NCBI GenBank assembly: GCA_016125495.1
Contig: WGLQ01000003.1
Span: 64,001 to 102,345, forward strand
Source of the DNA: Hyphomicrobiales bacterium
GTDB taxonomy: Bacteria; Pseudomonadota; Alphaproteobacteria; Rhizobiales; RI-29
Direction of reading: 5' to 3'
DNA: 38,345 nucleotides
Shown: piece after piece, positions 31,662 to 38,345 of the stretch
Numbering within the stretch: the stretch's first letter is position 1
How the letters are laid out: each line of letters begins with the position of its first letter
The notes under the pieces: model-generated
What the model was told of the DNA's origin: nothing
The model's database searches: none
Seen by the model: the letters and a program-made list of their open reading frames with translations, nothing else
Translations under genes and position numbers: made by a program

Positions 31662-33347
31662 TCAGCTCACCTCCTCGGGGAAGTGGCGGATGACGGAGCG
31701 GATCGGATTCGGCGCCGCCTGACCGAGGCCGCAGATCGAAGCGTCCGCCATGGTTCGGCAGAGTTCCTCGAGCAGCGGCGCGTCCCAGGTCTTCTTCTCC
31801 ATGAGCTTGACCGCCTTCTCGCAACCGTTGCGGCAGGGCGTGCACTGTCCGCAGCTCTCGTCCTCGAAGAACTCGAGGAGGTTGAGGGCCGCGCGCGCCA
31901 TGCTGTCCTGGTCCGAAAGGACGACGACGGCGTGCGAGCCGACGAAGCAGCCGAGTTCGGCGAGCTTGCCGCCGAAGTCGAGCGGAACATCACCGAGCGA
32001 GGCCGGCAGGATGCCGCCCGAGGCGCCGCCCGGCAGGTAGCCCTTGAAGGCGTGGCCATCCGCCATGCCGCCGCAGCGTGCGATGAGATCACGAACCGTG
32101 GAACCGGCGGGCGCGACGACGACGCCAGGATTTTTCACCCGCCCCGAGACCGAATAGGAGCGAAACCCCTTCGATCCGTTGACGCCCTGGCTGGCGAACC
32201 ACTCCGCGCCCTTCTCCACGATGTCGCGGATCCAGAAAAGCGTTTCGACGTTGTGGTTCAGCGTCGGGCAACCGAAGAGGCCGACCTCGGCGATGTAGGG
32301 CGGGCGGTGACGCGGCAGGCCACGCTTGCCCTCGATGCTCTCGATCATCGCGGATTCTTCGCCGCAGATGTAGGCCCCGGCACCGCGCCTGACGACGAGG
32401 AAGCCCGGCGCCGCCAGCCCTGCCGCCTCGAGCGCCGCGATCTCGTGATGGAGGATTTCGAGGACGGCCGGGTATTCGTCGCGCATGTAGATGTAGCAGC
32501 GTTCGGCTTCGACGGCCCAGGCGGCAATGAGAGCGCCCTCGAGGAAGCGGTGTGGATCGCGCTCCAGCCAATGGCGGTCCTTGAAGGTGCCGGGCTCGCC
32601 CTCGTCGCCGTTGACGGTCATCAGACGCGGGCCGGGATAGCCGCGCACGAAGCCCCATTTCGTTCCGGCCGGAAATCCGGCGCCACCGAGACCGCGCAGG
32701 CCCGCGTCCTTCAGGATGGCGATCAATTGCTCGGGCGTCCTCTCGCCGGAGCGGCACTTGGCGAGCAGGTCATAGCCGCCCGCCGAGCGATAGGTCTCGA
32801 GCCCCGTGTGGGAGGGCATCACCGGGTGACGCTCACCGGAGGCAACGACGGCCATCACGGTTTCGGGAGTTGCATGATCGACGTGACGGTGGCCGACCTC
32901 GCAGACCGGCGCCGTGTCACAGCGCCCCATACACGGCGCGCGCACGACACGCACCTCGGCGGGGTCGACGCCAGCCTCGAGGGCAGCGCGCAGTGCCTCG
33001 GCGCCGGCGAGATTGCAGGAGAGGGAATCGCAGACCCGGATGGTGGTCGCAGGCGGCGGCGTCTCATCCTCGAGCACGACGTCGAAGTGGGCATAGAACG
33101 TCGCCACCTCGAACACCTCGGCCTGCGGAAGACGCATCTCGGCGGCGAGCGCATGGAGATGGCGGGCCGCGATATGCCCGTAGCGATCCTGGATCAGATG
33201 CAGGTGCTCGATCAAGAGATCGCGATCACGCGGGCGTTCGCCAAGCAGAGCGGTGACCTCGTCGCGGGCTACGGGATCGATCACGCGCCCCTTGGGGTGC
33301 GGTCTGGCGCGGCGCCCACGTCCGCGCATCCTGTCGATGTAGTTCAT
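31662..33347 (-). CDS. fdhB: NAD-dependent formate dehydrogenase, beta subunit (NuoE-NuoF fusion)
   Basis: The 561-residue subunit joins a NuoE-like 2Fe-2S domain (residues about 20-170, with CDSLSC and APCMGRC) to a NuoF-like domain. The NuoF part shows the NADH/FMN segments GLGGAGFPAGTKW, GDEGEPGTFKD and GAGAYICGEESA, and the C-terminal 4Fe-4S motif ESCGQCTPCRNG. Such fusion is known in Methylobacterium-type Fdh1B, whereas Rhodobacter-type enzymes have separate FdsG and FdsB. The ATG at 33347 has GGAGG eight bases upstream; the longer in-frame start at 33437 has none. It takes electrons from the alpha subunit and reduces NAD+ at FMN. It is the first gene of the operon, 171 bp after the LysR gene. 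Confidence 0.95.
   Translation of the reverse strand: MNYIDRMRGRGRRARPHPKGRVIDPVARDEVTALLGERPRDRDLLIEHLHLIQDRYGHIAARHLHALAAEMRLPQAEVFEVATFYAHFDVVLEDETPPPATTIRVCDSLSCNLAGAEALRAALEAGVDPAEVRVVRAPCMGRCDTAPVCEVGHRHVDHATPETVMAVVASGERHPVMPSHTGLETYRSAGGYDLLAKCRSGERTPEQLIAILKDAGLRGLGGAGFPAGTKWGFVRGYPGPRLMTVNGDEGEPGTFKDRHWLERDPHRFLEGALIAAWAVEAERCYIYMRDEYPAVLEILHHEIAALEAAGLAAPGFLVVRRGAGAYICGEESAMIESIEGKRGLPRHRPPYIAEVGLFGCPTLNHNVETLFWIRDIVEKGAEWFASQGVNGSKGFRSYSVSGRVKNPGVVVAPAGSTVRDLIARCGGMADGHAFKGYLPGGASGGILPASLGDVPLDFGGKLAELGCFVGSHAVVVLSDQDSMARAALNLLEFFEDESCGQCTPCRNGCEKAVKLMEKKTWDAPLLEELCRTMADASICGLGQAAPNPIRSVIRHFPEEVS
31667..31674 (-). promoter_or_regulatory. Strong Shine-Dalgarno for the GNAT gene, inside fdhB
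   Basis: On the minus strand GGAGGTGA (31674-31667) overlaps the final codons of fdhB and lies nine bases before the GNAT ATG. It suggests translational coupling with fdhB. Confidence 0.7.
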
Positions 33348-33473
33348 GGGTCCAGCCTCCGCTGTCGGCAAGCATTTGCCGTGACCTGCGCAGCGGACCA
33401 CCCAAGGGACCGGACGCGGTCGGATTCGCCGGCACAATGGTGCAGAGGCGAACGAGCGGCAAGACGCATCCGC

Positions 33474-33501
33474 TTATCGCATGATAATTACCGGTTATCG
33501 C
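33474..33501. promoter_or_regulatory. Candidate LysR operator upstream of fdhB
   Basis: TTATCGC occurs at 33474-33480 and again at 33495-33501, exactly 21 bp apart, two turns of the helix. Between them GATAA at 33483-33487 forms an inverted repeat with the first copy (TTATC-N4-GATAA). The cluster is AT-rich in GC-rich flanks. It lies 127-155 bp before the fdhB ATG and just after the stop of the neighbouring LysR gene, where an operator would be expected. Confidence 0.5.
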
Positions 33502-33518
33502 GCGGCGTCTCGCGGCAG

Positions 33519-34433
33519 CTAACTCGGCATCGCCTCGAGCAGCCGCGCGTCGAGATCGAGGCGCTTGCCGAGACGCCAGAGGGCGTCGATTCGCGGGGAC
33601 GGGACCTCGGTAGCGTGGCGCACGAGCCCGACGCGCTGGCGCACCTGGGGACGGATGAGCCTTTTCAGCACGACCCCCCCGAGCGATCCCAACAGGGTCA
33701 AGTGGTTTCGCGCGACGATGCTGAAGAGGCCGGCGTGGCGGACGTGGCCGAGAAGCGTGACCACGGAATTCGATTGGACGATGGGAGCCGGAGCAATGCC
33801 GACACGGGCGAAGATGCCGTCGATGATGCGCCGGTTCTGCATGTCCGGTGTCAGCAGGCAGAGGGGGAGGCGCTCGAGGTCGCGCCAGGCAACGACCTCC
33901 GGAAGATCGACGACCGCCGCCTGGGGAGCCAGCAGAGCGAATTCCTCATGATAGAGTCCGAGCATGTCCACATTCTGAAGTGGCTCGTTGTCGAGATAGG
34001 TGAGACCGGCGTCGAGGGCGAGGTTGTCGAGGCCACGCTGGATCTCGATGGAACTCAGCGAGGAGACGACGAGGCGCAGGCCGGGGTGCTCGGCAAGGAG
34101 TGGGGCGGTCAGCAGCGGCAGAACCGACAGCGCGGAGGGTATCACGCCGATCGCGATGCTCCCGACCAGTTCGCCGCGCAGCTCGGAGGCCTCGTCGAGA
34201 AGCGCGTCGGCCTGGGTGACGATCCGTTTGGCCCAGGCGAGAATGCGCTCGCCCTCAGGAGTGAGACCGCCGTAGCTGTTGCCGCGCCGGATGAGCGGGA
34301 CGCCCAGTTCCTCCTCGAGGCGCCGGATCTGAGCGGAGAGGGCGGGCTGGGAGATGTTGCAGCTCTCGGCGGCCCGCGAGAAGTGCTGCTCGCGGACGAG
34401 AGCGATCAGGTAGCGGAGCTGGCGGACGTCCAT
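33519..34433 (-). CDS. LysR-family regulator, probably of formate dehydrogenase
   Basis: The 304-residue protein has the LysR winged helix at its N-terminus (MDVRQLRYLIALVREQHFSR through SAQIRRLEEELGVPLI) and a CbbR/CysB-type effector domain after residue 90. The ATG at 34433 gives the standard LysR opening, although no good Shine-Dalgarno is seen. It lies directly upstream of fdhB on the same strand. LysR genes of this type commonly precede fds/fdh operons in alpha- and betaproteobacteria (FdsR-like), so formate-responsive control of the operon is the best inference. The 171-bp gap to fdhB carries paired TTATCGC repeats. Confidence 0.88.
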   Translation of the reverse strand: MDVRQLRYLIALVREQHFSRAAESCNISQPALSAQIRRLEEELGVPLIRRGNSYGGLTPEGERILAWAKRIVTQADALLDEASELRGELVGSIAIGVIPSALSVLPLLTAPLLAEHPGLRLVVSSLSSIEIQRGLDNLALDAGLTYLDNEPLQNVDMLGLYHEEFALLAPQAAVVDLPEVVAWRDLERLPLCLLTPDMQNRRIIDGIFARVGIAPAPIVQSNSVVTLLGHVRHAGLFSIVARNHLTLLGSLGGVVLKRLIRPQVRQRVGLVRHATEVPSPRIDALWRLGKRLDLDARLLEAMPS

Positions 34434-34491
34434 GGTTCGAGCGGGTCCCTCGGTGGCATCGACGGAGACGGTTCCGGCTCCCGACCAGGGA

Positions 34492-35072
34492 TCACGTCGC
34501 CTCTTTCATCTCCGGCGGCCAGAAATTCGCGATGTCGAGCGTGATGCCCGGCGGATCGAGCACGAGTTCACCCTGGCGGATGATACGGGATTGCGCGACG
34601 TCGCGGCCGGTGCGCCGGTGGTGCGTGACGACCCGCTCGCCGGGATCGACGATGAGATAGTGCGCGATGCTCGCGACCTCGAAATATCCGGCGAGCTTGC
34701 GGCCCCGTCGACGCTGCTGGTCGAGGGCGAGAGCACCTCGACGACCAGCAATGGTGCGGTCAATTCCACTGCATCGTCCGGAGTGAGGCCGCGCGCTTCG
34801 AGGGCGCAATCCGGCTCGAACGCCGTTTCCACGTCAACCCGCACCGTCATGCCCTCGGGGTAGACCTGATAGCCGCTCAGCCCGGCAGCCGCGAGCGCCT
34901 GTCGCAGCACAAGGGCCACCTCCAATTTCGTGCGCGCATGTAGGACTCGCTCCCGCAACTTCTCGACGATCTCCCCGGCGATGAGCTCGAAGCGGCCCCT
35001 CGGCTGGGCTTGCGCCCAGTCGAGGAACTCGTCGACCGTCATCCGTCTGTTGGCGACGTTCACCGGAGCCAT
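34492..35072 (-). pseudogene. Uma2/DUF820-family gene broken by a frameshift
   Basis: The first part (from 35072 to about 34708) reads as a Uma2-type PD-(D/E)XK nuclease-like protein: MTVDEFLDW, RFELIAGEIV, the EPDCAL motif and PLLVVEVLSPST. The frame then turns into Arg/Ser-rich nonsense. The expected continuation, GRKLAGYFEVASIAHYLIVD and on to a normal end in ANFWPPEMKEAT, lies in the adjacent frame and stops at 34492. Restoring one base near 34706-34707 (a C on the coding strand, making SSVDRGRKL) repairs the gene exactly. The break is a single-base deletion or a sequencing error. Uma2 proteins are widespread, of unproven function, and often come in variable regions. Confidence 0.82.
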
Positions 35073-35116
35073 CCTAACGCGCCGGGCACGCTGTCAGCGT
35101 GCACCGGCGTTGCGCC

Positions 35117-36244
35117 TCAAAAGACCACGACGCTGCGGATGCTCTCGCCCGCGTGCATCAGGTCGAAGCCCTTGTTGATCTCGTCGAGCGAGAGTGTGTG
35201 GGTGATCATGGGGTCGATCTCGATCTTGCCCTCCATGTACCAGTCGACGATACGCGGCACGTCGGTGCGCCCGCGCGCCCCGCCGAAGGCCGTTCCTTTC
35301 CAGACGCGTCCGGTGACGAGCTGGAACGGCCGCGTCGCGATCTCGGCGCCCGCTGGCGCGACGCCGATGACGATCGACTGGCCCCAGCCGCGATGGCTCG
35401 CCTCGAGTGCCGCGCGCATGACCTGGACATTGCCGGTGCAGTCGAAGGTGTAGTCGGCGCCACCGATCTGATCGGCCCCGCGCTTCGTGAGGTTGACGAG
35501 ATAGGGCACCAGATCGCCTTCGACCTCCTTGGGGTTGACGAAGTGCGTCATGCCGAAGCGCTCGCCCCACTCCTTCTTGGCCGGGTTGAGATCGACGCCG
35601 ATGATCATGTCGGCGCCAGCGAGCCGGAGGCCCTGGATGACATTGAGGCCGATGCCACCGAGGCCGAAGACGATGGCCGTCGCGCCCGCCTCGACCTTGG
35701 CGGTGTTGATCACCGCGCCGATGCCCGTCGTCACGCCGCAGCCGATGTAGCAGATCTTGTCGAAGGGCGCGTCCTCGCGAACCTTGGCGAGCGCGATCTC
35801 CGGCAACACCGTGAAGTTCGAGAAGGTCGAGCAGCCCATGTAGTGGTGGACGTGGTCACCGCCGATGGAAAAGCGGCTCGTCCCGTCCGGCATGAGGCCC
35901 TTGCCCTGGGTGGCGCGGATGGCGGTGCAGAGATTGGTCTTGCGCGAGAGGCACGACGGGCATTCCCGGCACTCGGGCGTATAGAGCGGGATGACGTGGT
36001 CGCCTTTCTTGAGGCTCTTGACGCCAGGGCCGACGTCGACAACCACGCCCGCGCCCTCGTGGCCGAGGATCGAGGGAAAGATGCCTTCGGGGTCGGCGCC
36101 CGAGAGCGTGAACTCGTCGGTGTGACAGATGCCGGTCGCCTTGACCTCGACCAGGACCTCGCCGGCGCGCGGGCCCTCGAGATCGACGGTCGTCACCTCG
36201 AGCGGCTTGCCGGCGGCGACCGCAACGGCGGCGCGTGTCTTCAT
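35117..36244 (-). CDS. frmA: S-(hydroxymethyl)glutathione dehydrogenase / class III alcohol dehydrogenase
   Basis: The 375-residue zinc enzyme is a standard FrmA/AdhC. It has [12 protein letters not shown] and GHEGAG for catalytic zinc, the structural zinc cysteines in [15 protein letters not shown], the CGVTTGIGA segment and the nucleotide-binding GLGGIGLNV motif. It oxidises the formaldehyde-glutathione adduct to S-formylglutathione with NAD+ in the cytoplasm. A GGAGGG seven bases before the ATG supports the start at 36244. S-formylglutathione hydrolase and the adduct-forming enzyme are not in the window. The proximity of formate dehydrogenase suggests a formaldehyde-to-CO2 route, although the genes are separated by the broken Uma2 gene and a LysR gene. 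Confidence 0.96.
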   Translation of the reverse strand: MKTRAAVAVAAGKPLEVTTVDLEGPRAGEVLVEVKATGICHTDEFTLSGADPEGIFPSILGHEGAGVVVDVGPGVKSLKKGDHVIPLYTPECRECPSCLSRKTNLCTAIRATQGKGLMPDGTSRFSIGGDHVHHYMGCSTFSNFTVLPEIALAKVREDAPFDKICYIGCGVTTGIGAVINTAKVEAGATAIVFGLGGIGLNVIQGLRLAGADMIIGVDLNPAKKEWGERFGMTHFVNPKEVEGDLVPYLVNLTKRGADQIGGADYTFDCTGNVQVMRAALEASHRGWGQSIVIGVAPAGAEIATRPFQLVTGRVWKGTAFGGARGRTDVPRIVDWYMEGKIEIDPMITHTLSLDEINKGFDLMHAGESIRSVVVF

Positions 36245-36426
36245 GGTTCAACCCTCCCCGGATTCGTTCTGGCCTCGACGACGGGTAACGGCCGCGATTG
36301 GCCGCTCCGCTTGCCGCATGGTGGCGCAAGGAAGCGCCGGTTGGAAGCCCTGGCCGCTTCGCGCGAGACCGTCAAGTCGAGCCAACGTGCCTTACCGGCC
36401 GAGCCGCAGGCCCGGCCGCAAGAAGG

Positions 36427-36462
36427 GCAAAAAGCAAATGGGCAGCGGTCCGACCGCTGCCC
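36427..36462 (-). terminator. Rho-independent terminator after the tandem-module protein
   Basis: A perfect 10-bp stem (36440-36449 with 36453-36462) with a 3-nt loop is followed on the minus strand by ATTTGCTTTTTG (36439-36428). It lies about 70 bp after the stop of the repeat protein and 180 bp before frmA, so it insulates frmA. It is the clearest terminator in the window. Confidence 0.88.
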
Positions 36463-36529
36463 ACGTTCACTTCTCGATCCATGACCGGCGCGTCACCCTC
36501 GGGCGGCGCGTCGACCCGCATCGCAAGCG

Positions 36530-38345
36530 CTACTGCGTGTTCTCGCGCTGTTGACGCTGACGTTGATCAGGAATGCCGATGACAGCCTGGCCGGTGTCCG
36601 GGTTCACCATGATCACGCCGCCCAGCGGGCCGAAGCCCTGGGGCAGACGCGGCTTGTTGGCCGTGGTCGGGGGCGCACGCAGGCCCCAGACACGCACGTT
36701 CGGGGCATCGCCGCCGCGCCTTGCCGGGCTCATGCGCAGCACGATCCTCTCGATGTGGATGCGCGGATCGACATCGATCAGGTCGGTCTGGTTCGGGGCA
36801 TCGATGGTGCCCCGGAAACCGAACGACTTGTTGCGACCGTTGCCGTAGACGACCGTGATCCGCTCGATCTCGACGGGGGCCTTGGTGATCTGGAGCACCA
36901 GACCGTGGAAGGTGCCCATTCCGCGGCCGAGGGTGATCGTGCGATCGGAGCGTCCGCCAGACACGACCACCGTGCTCAGGGCCGTATAGGCCGGCCCAAG
37001 CTCGGGAAGCGTGTCGACACGCGGCGGCTGCGTGGGCTGCTGGCGCGCCGCCCTCGCCCAGATCTCGACCTCGCCGCGGCCGCCACGGCGCCGCGCCTGC
37101 TCATAGACCAGCTCGATGCTGGCGATGAACCGGCCACCGGCGCGCCCGGTCGTCAATGGCAGGATCTCGGTCTGATCGCCCGGGCCATAGAAGCCGCGTG
37201 CGGGCAGATCGTCCTTGTCGCCATTGCCATAGGTCACCGTCGCACGCGCGATGCGCAGGGGTGCCCCCTTGATGCGCAGCAGCACATCGGAGAAGGCGCC
37301 CTCGCGACGGCCGACGCGAAGGACGTCGCGATCGCGACCACCATCGACTTCGGCGCTGCCGAGTTGCTCCCAATCCCGCCCGAGCGGTTCGAAGTCGACG
37401 CGACGTGCGCGTGCCTCCTCACCCCAAAGCTCGATCTCTGGCGTGCGGCGCCCGTCGGGATCGACACGGTAGGCGATCTCGATGCGGTCGATGAAGCGAC
37501 CACGGCCACGGCGATCCAGCTCGAACGGGGCCGACTGATCTCCACTGTCGATGCGACCGTTGCGATCGAAGACCTGGCGCTGGCCGTCCTCGAACACCAC
37601 GACGACCTCATTGTGGGTCAGAGAACCACGGCGCATACGCAGGATAAAGCTATCCAGACGCTTGTCATAGCCGGTCAGATCGAGCGCGATGCGACCGCGG
37701 CGATCCGTCAACTGTGCCTTGCCGATGCCCGCCCAGCCGGCGCCGAGGTCGGCGAACCGCTCCTCGCGCGCCTTGTGGCCGAACACCTCGACGATCGCGG
37801 GACGGTTCGCGTCACGGGTGCCGTACGAGAGACGGATCTCCCGTATGAAGCGGCCGCGATCGTTGACATCCGCGAGTTCGAGAACCTCGGAATCCGTGCC
37901 CGCATCGATGCGCATCGGTGTGTCGAGGACCTCCTGCTGGCCGTTGCCGTAAACGACGGTCACGCTGCGCAGGCGGATCGGCGAGCGGCGAACGCGCAGG
38001 ACGAGTTCGTCGAAACGACCTTCCTGGCGGCCGACCGAGATCACGTCGGCATCGCCGCGCTGGTCGACACGCTGGCGACCGAGCGATTGCCACTCGTTAC
38101 CGAGGTCGGTGAAGCGCTCCTCGGGCGCCTTGTGGCCGAACACCTCGACGATCGCGGGACGATTGCCGTCGCGCGTGCCGTAGGAGAGACGGATCTCCCG
38201 GATGACACGCCCACGACCGTCCGTATCGGCCAGCTCGAAGATCTCGGAGTCGGCGCCGGCATCGATGCGAACCGGCGTGCTCACCTCCTCGCGCTCGCCA
38301 TTGCCGTAGACGACCGTCACGCTGCGCAGACGGATCGGCGAGCGG
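36530..38345 (-). CDS. Tandem DUF2541-like module protein (5' end outside window)
   Basis: This is the C-terminal 604 residues of a longer protein; the reading frame runs off the right edge. It is built from at least five copies of a beta-rich module of about 110-125 residues. Each has a DxDxIxVGRxxGxFxxLxLR-type segment, an IxxxTVxYGNG segment, a Gly-Asp/Asn-Gln-Thr/Ser stretch, and a VExWG-type strand. This pattern resembles DUF2541, a small secreted family, but here fused in tandem. The two modules nearest the edge are almost identical. The last 60 residues are Pro/Gln-rich with a GGVIMVNPDTG segment. Neither signal peptide nor start is visible. An envelope or adhesive role is guesswork. 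Confidence 0.75.
   Translation of the reverse strand, partial: RSPIRLRSVTVVYGNGEREEVSTPVRIDAGADSEIFELADTDGRGRVIREIRLSYGTRDGNRPAIVEVFGHKAPEERFTDLGNEWQSLGRQRVDQRGDADVISVGRQEGRFDELVLRVRRSPIRLRSVTVVYGNGQQEVLDTPMRIDAGTDSEVLELADVNDRGRFIREIRLSYGTRDANRPAIVEVFGHKAREERFADLGAGWAGIGKAQLTDRRGRIALDLTGYDKRLDSFILRMRRGSLTHNEVVVVFEDGQRQVFDRNGRIDSGDQSAPFELDRRGRGRFIDRIEIAYRVDPDGRRTPEIELWGEEARARRVDFEPLGRDWEQLGSAEVDGGRDRDVLRVGRREGAFSDVLLRIKGAPLRIARATVTYGNGDKDDLPARGFYGPGDQTEILPLTTGRAGGRFIASIELVYEQARRRGGRGEVEIWARAARQQPTQPPRVDTLPELGPAYTALSTVVVSGGRSDRTITLGRGMGTFHGLVLQITKAPVEIERITVVYGNGRNKSFGFRGTIDAPNQTDLIDVDPRIHIERIVLRMSPARRGGDAPNVRVWGLRAPPTTANKPRLPQGFGPLGGVIMVNPDTGQAVIGIPDQRQRQQRENTQ
37631..38345. repeat. 357-bp tandem repeat within the module protein gene
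   Basis: The DNA from about 37631 to 37987 is repeated from 37988 to the edge with a period of 357 bp (119 codons). A 37-base run at 37768-37804 is identical to 38125-38161. The similarity extends through the rest of the unit. More copies may lie beyond the edge. Confidence 0.8.

Noticed and set aside
31662-33347. Fusion of NuoE-like and NuoF-like domains in the beta subunit, considered as a novel fusion
   Set aside because: The same fusion is known in Methylobacterium-type formate dehydrogenase 1.
31635-34544. A 969-codon open frame on the plus strand antisense to fdhB and the LysR gene
   Set aside because: It is a codon-bias shadow of fdhB and the LysR gene. No domain or start signal supports it.

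Overview
The window is high-GC DNA from what looks like an alphaproteobacterium, most likely a Hyphomicrobiales (Rhizobiales)-type soil or water organism. The evidence is a BcsS-type cellulose export protein, a two-subunit NAD-linked formate dehydrogenase with a fused NuoE/NuoF-like beta subunit, a glcDEF glycolate oxidase operon, and a glutathione-dependent formaldehyde dehydrogenase. No rRNA, tRNA, CRISPR array, transposase or integrase is visible. The species is not identifiable from the sequence alone. Layout, left to right: (1) 0.3-2.8 kb holds an unrecognised membrane-anchored protein converging on bcsS. (2) 3.1-5.9 kb is a translationally coupled pair, a metallo-beta-lactamase-fold DNA exonuclease and an ATP-dependent DNA ligase, closed by a strong hairpin. 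The helicase and phosphoesterase that often travel with this pair are absent. (3) 6.1-7.3 kb is a PcfJ-like gene with its own sigma-70-like promoter. (4) 7.7-18.7 kb is a surface-polysaccharide locus in three arms: asnB, a multi-membrane-span glycosyltransferase and a GT2 enzyme reading left; a GT4 enzyme reading right; and a tightly coupled leftward operon of a WbpM-like UDP-sugar 4,6-dehydratase, a GT4-like enzyme, a WecA/WbpL-like phospho-sugar transferase and a WbpV-like 4-keto-reductase. The last set makes biochemical sense as synthesis of UDP-QuiNAc or a similar 6-deoxy amino sugar and its loading onto undecaprenyl phosphate. (5) 19.3-20.2 kb carries a tiny secreted protein with mirror-symmetric cysteine spacing, and a class I cytochrome c. 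(6) 20.5-25.8 kb is a LysR regulator divergent from glcD-glcE-glcF across an unusually AT-rich control region. (7) 25.8-28.2 kb has a Pnkp-derived phosphatase whose kinase domain has lost its P-loop, a phage-type papain-like protein, and a small secreted protein. (8) 28.3-36.2 kb is a one-carbon oxidation region: formate dehydrogenase beta subunit, a GNAT acetyltransferase wedged into the operon, formate dehydrogenase alpha subunit, their likely LysR regulator, a frameshifted Uma2-family gene, and frmA. FrmA with S-formylglutathione hydrolysis (not seen here) would make formate, and the dehydrogenase would oxidise it to CO2 with NADH production. (9) 36.5 kb to the right edge is the C-terminal part of a long protein of tandem DUF2541-like modules with a 357-bp repeat at the DNA level, ending in a textbook terminator. 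The most unusual items are the Pnkp-derived phosphatase with a dead-looking kinase domain, the GNAT gene inside the formate dehydrogenase operon with an internal Shine-Dalgarno, the symmetric-cysteine miniprotein, the tandem-module protein at the right edge, and paired TTATCGC repeats upstream of the formate dehydrogenase genes. Family names were assigned by reading motifs from memory, with no database search.
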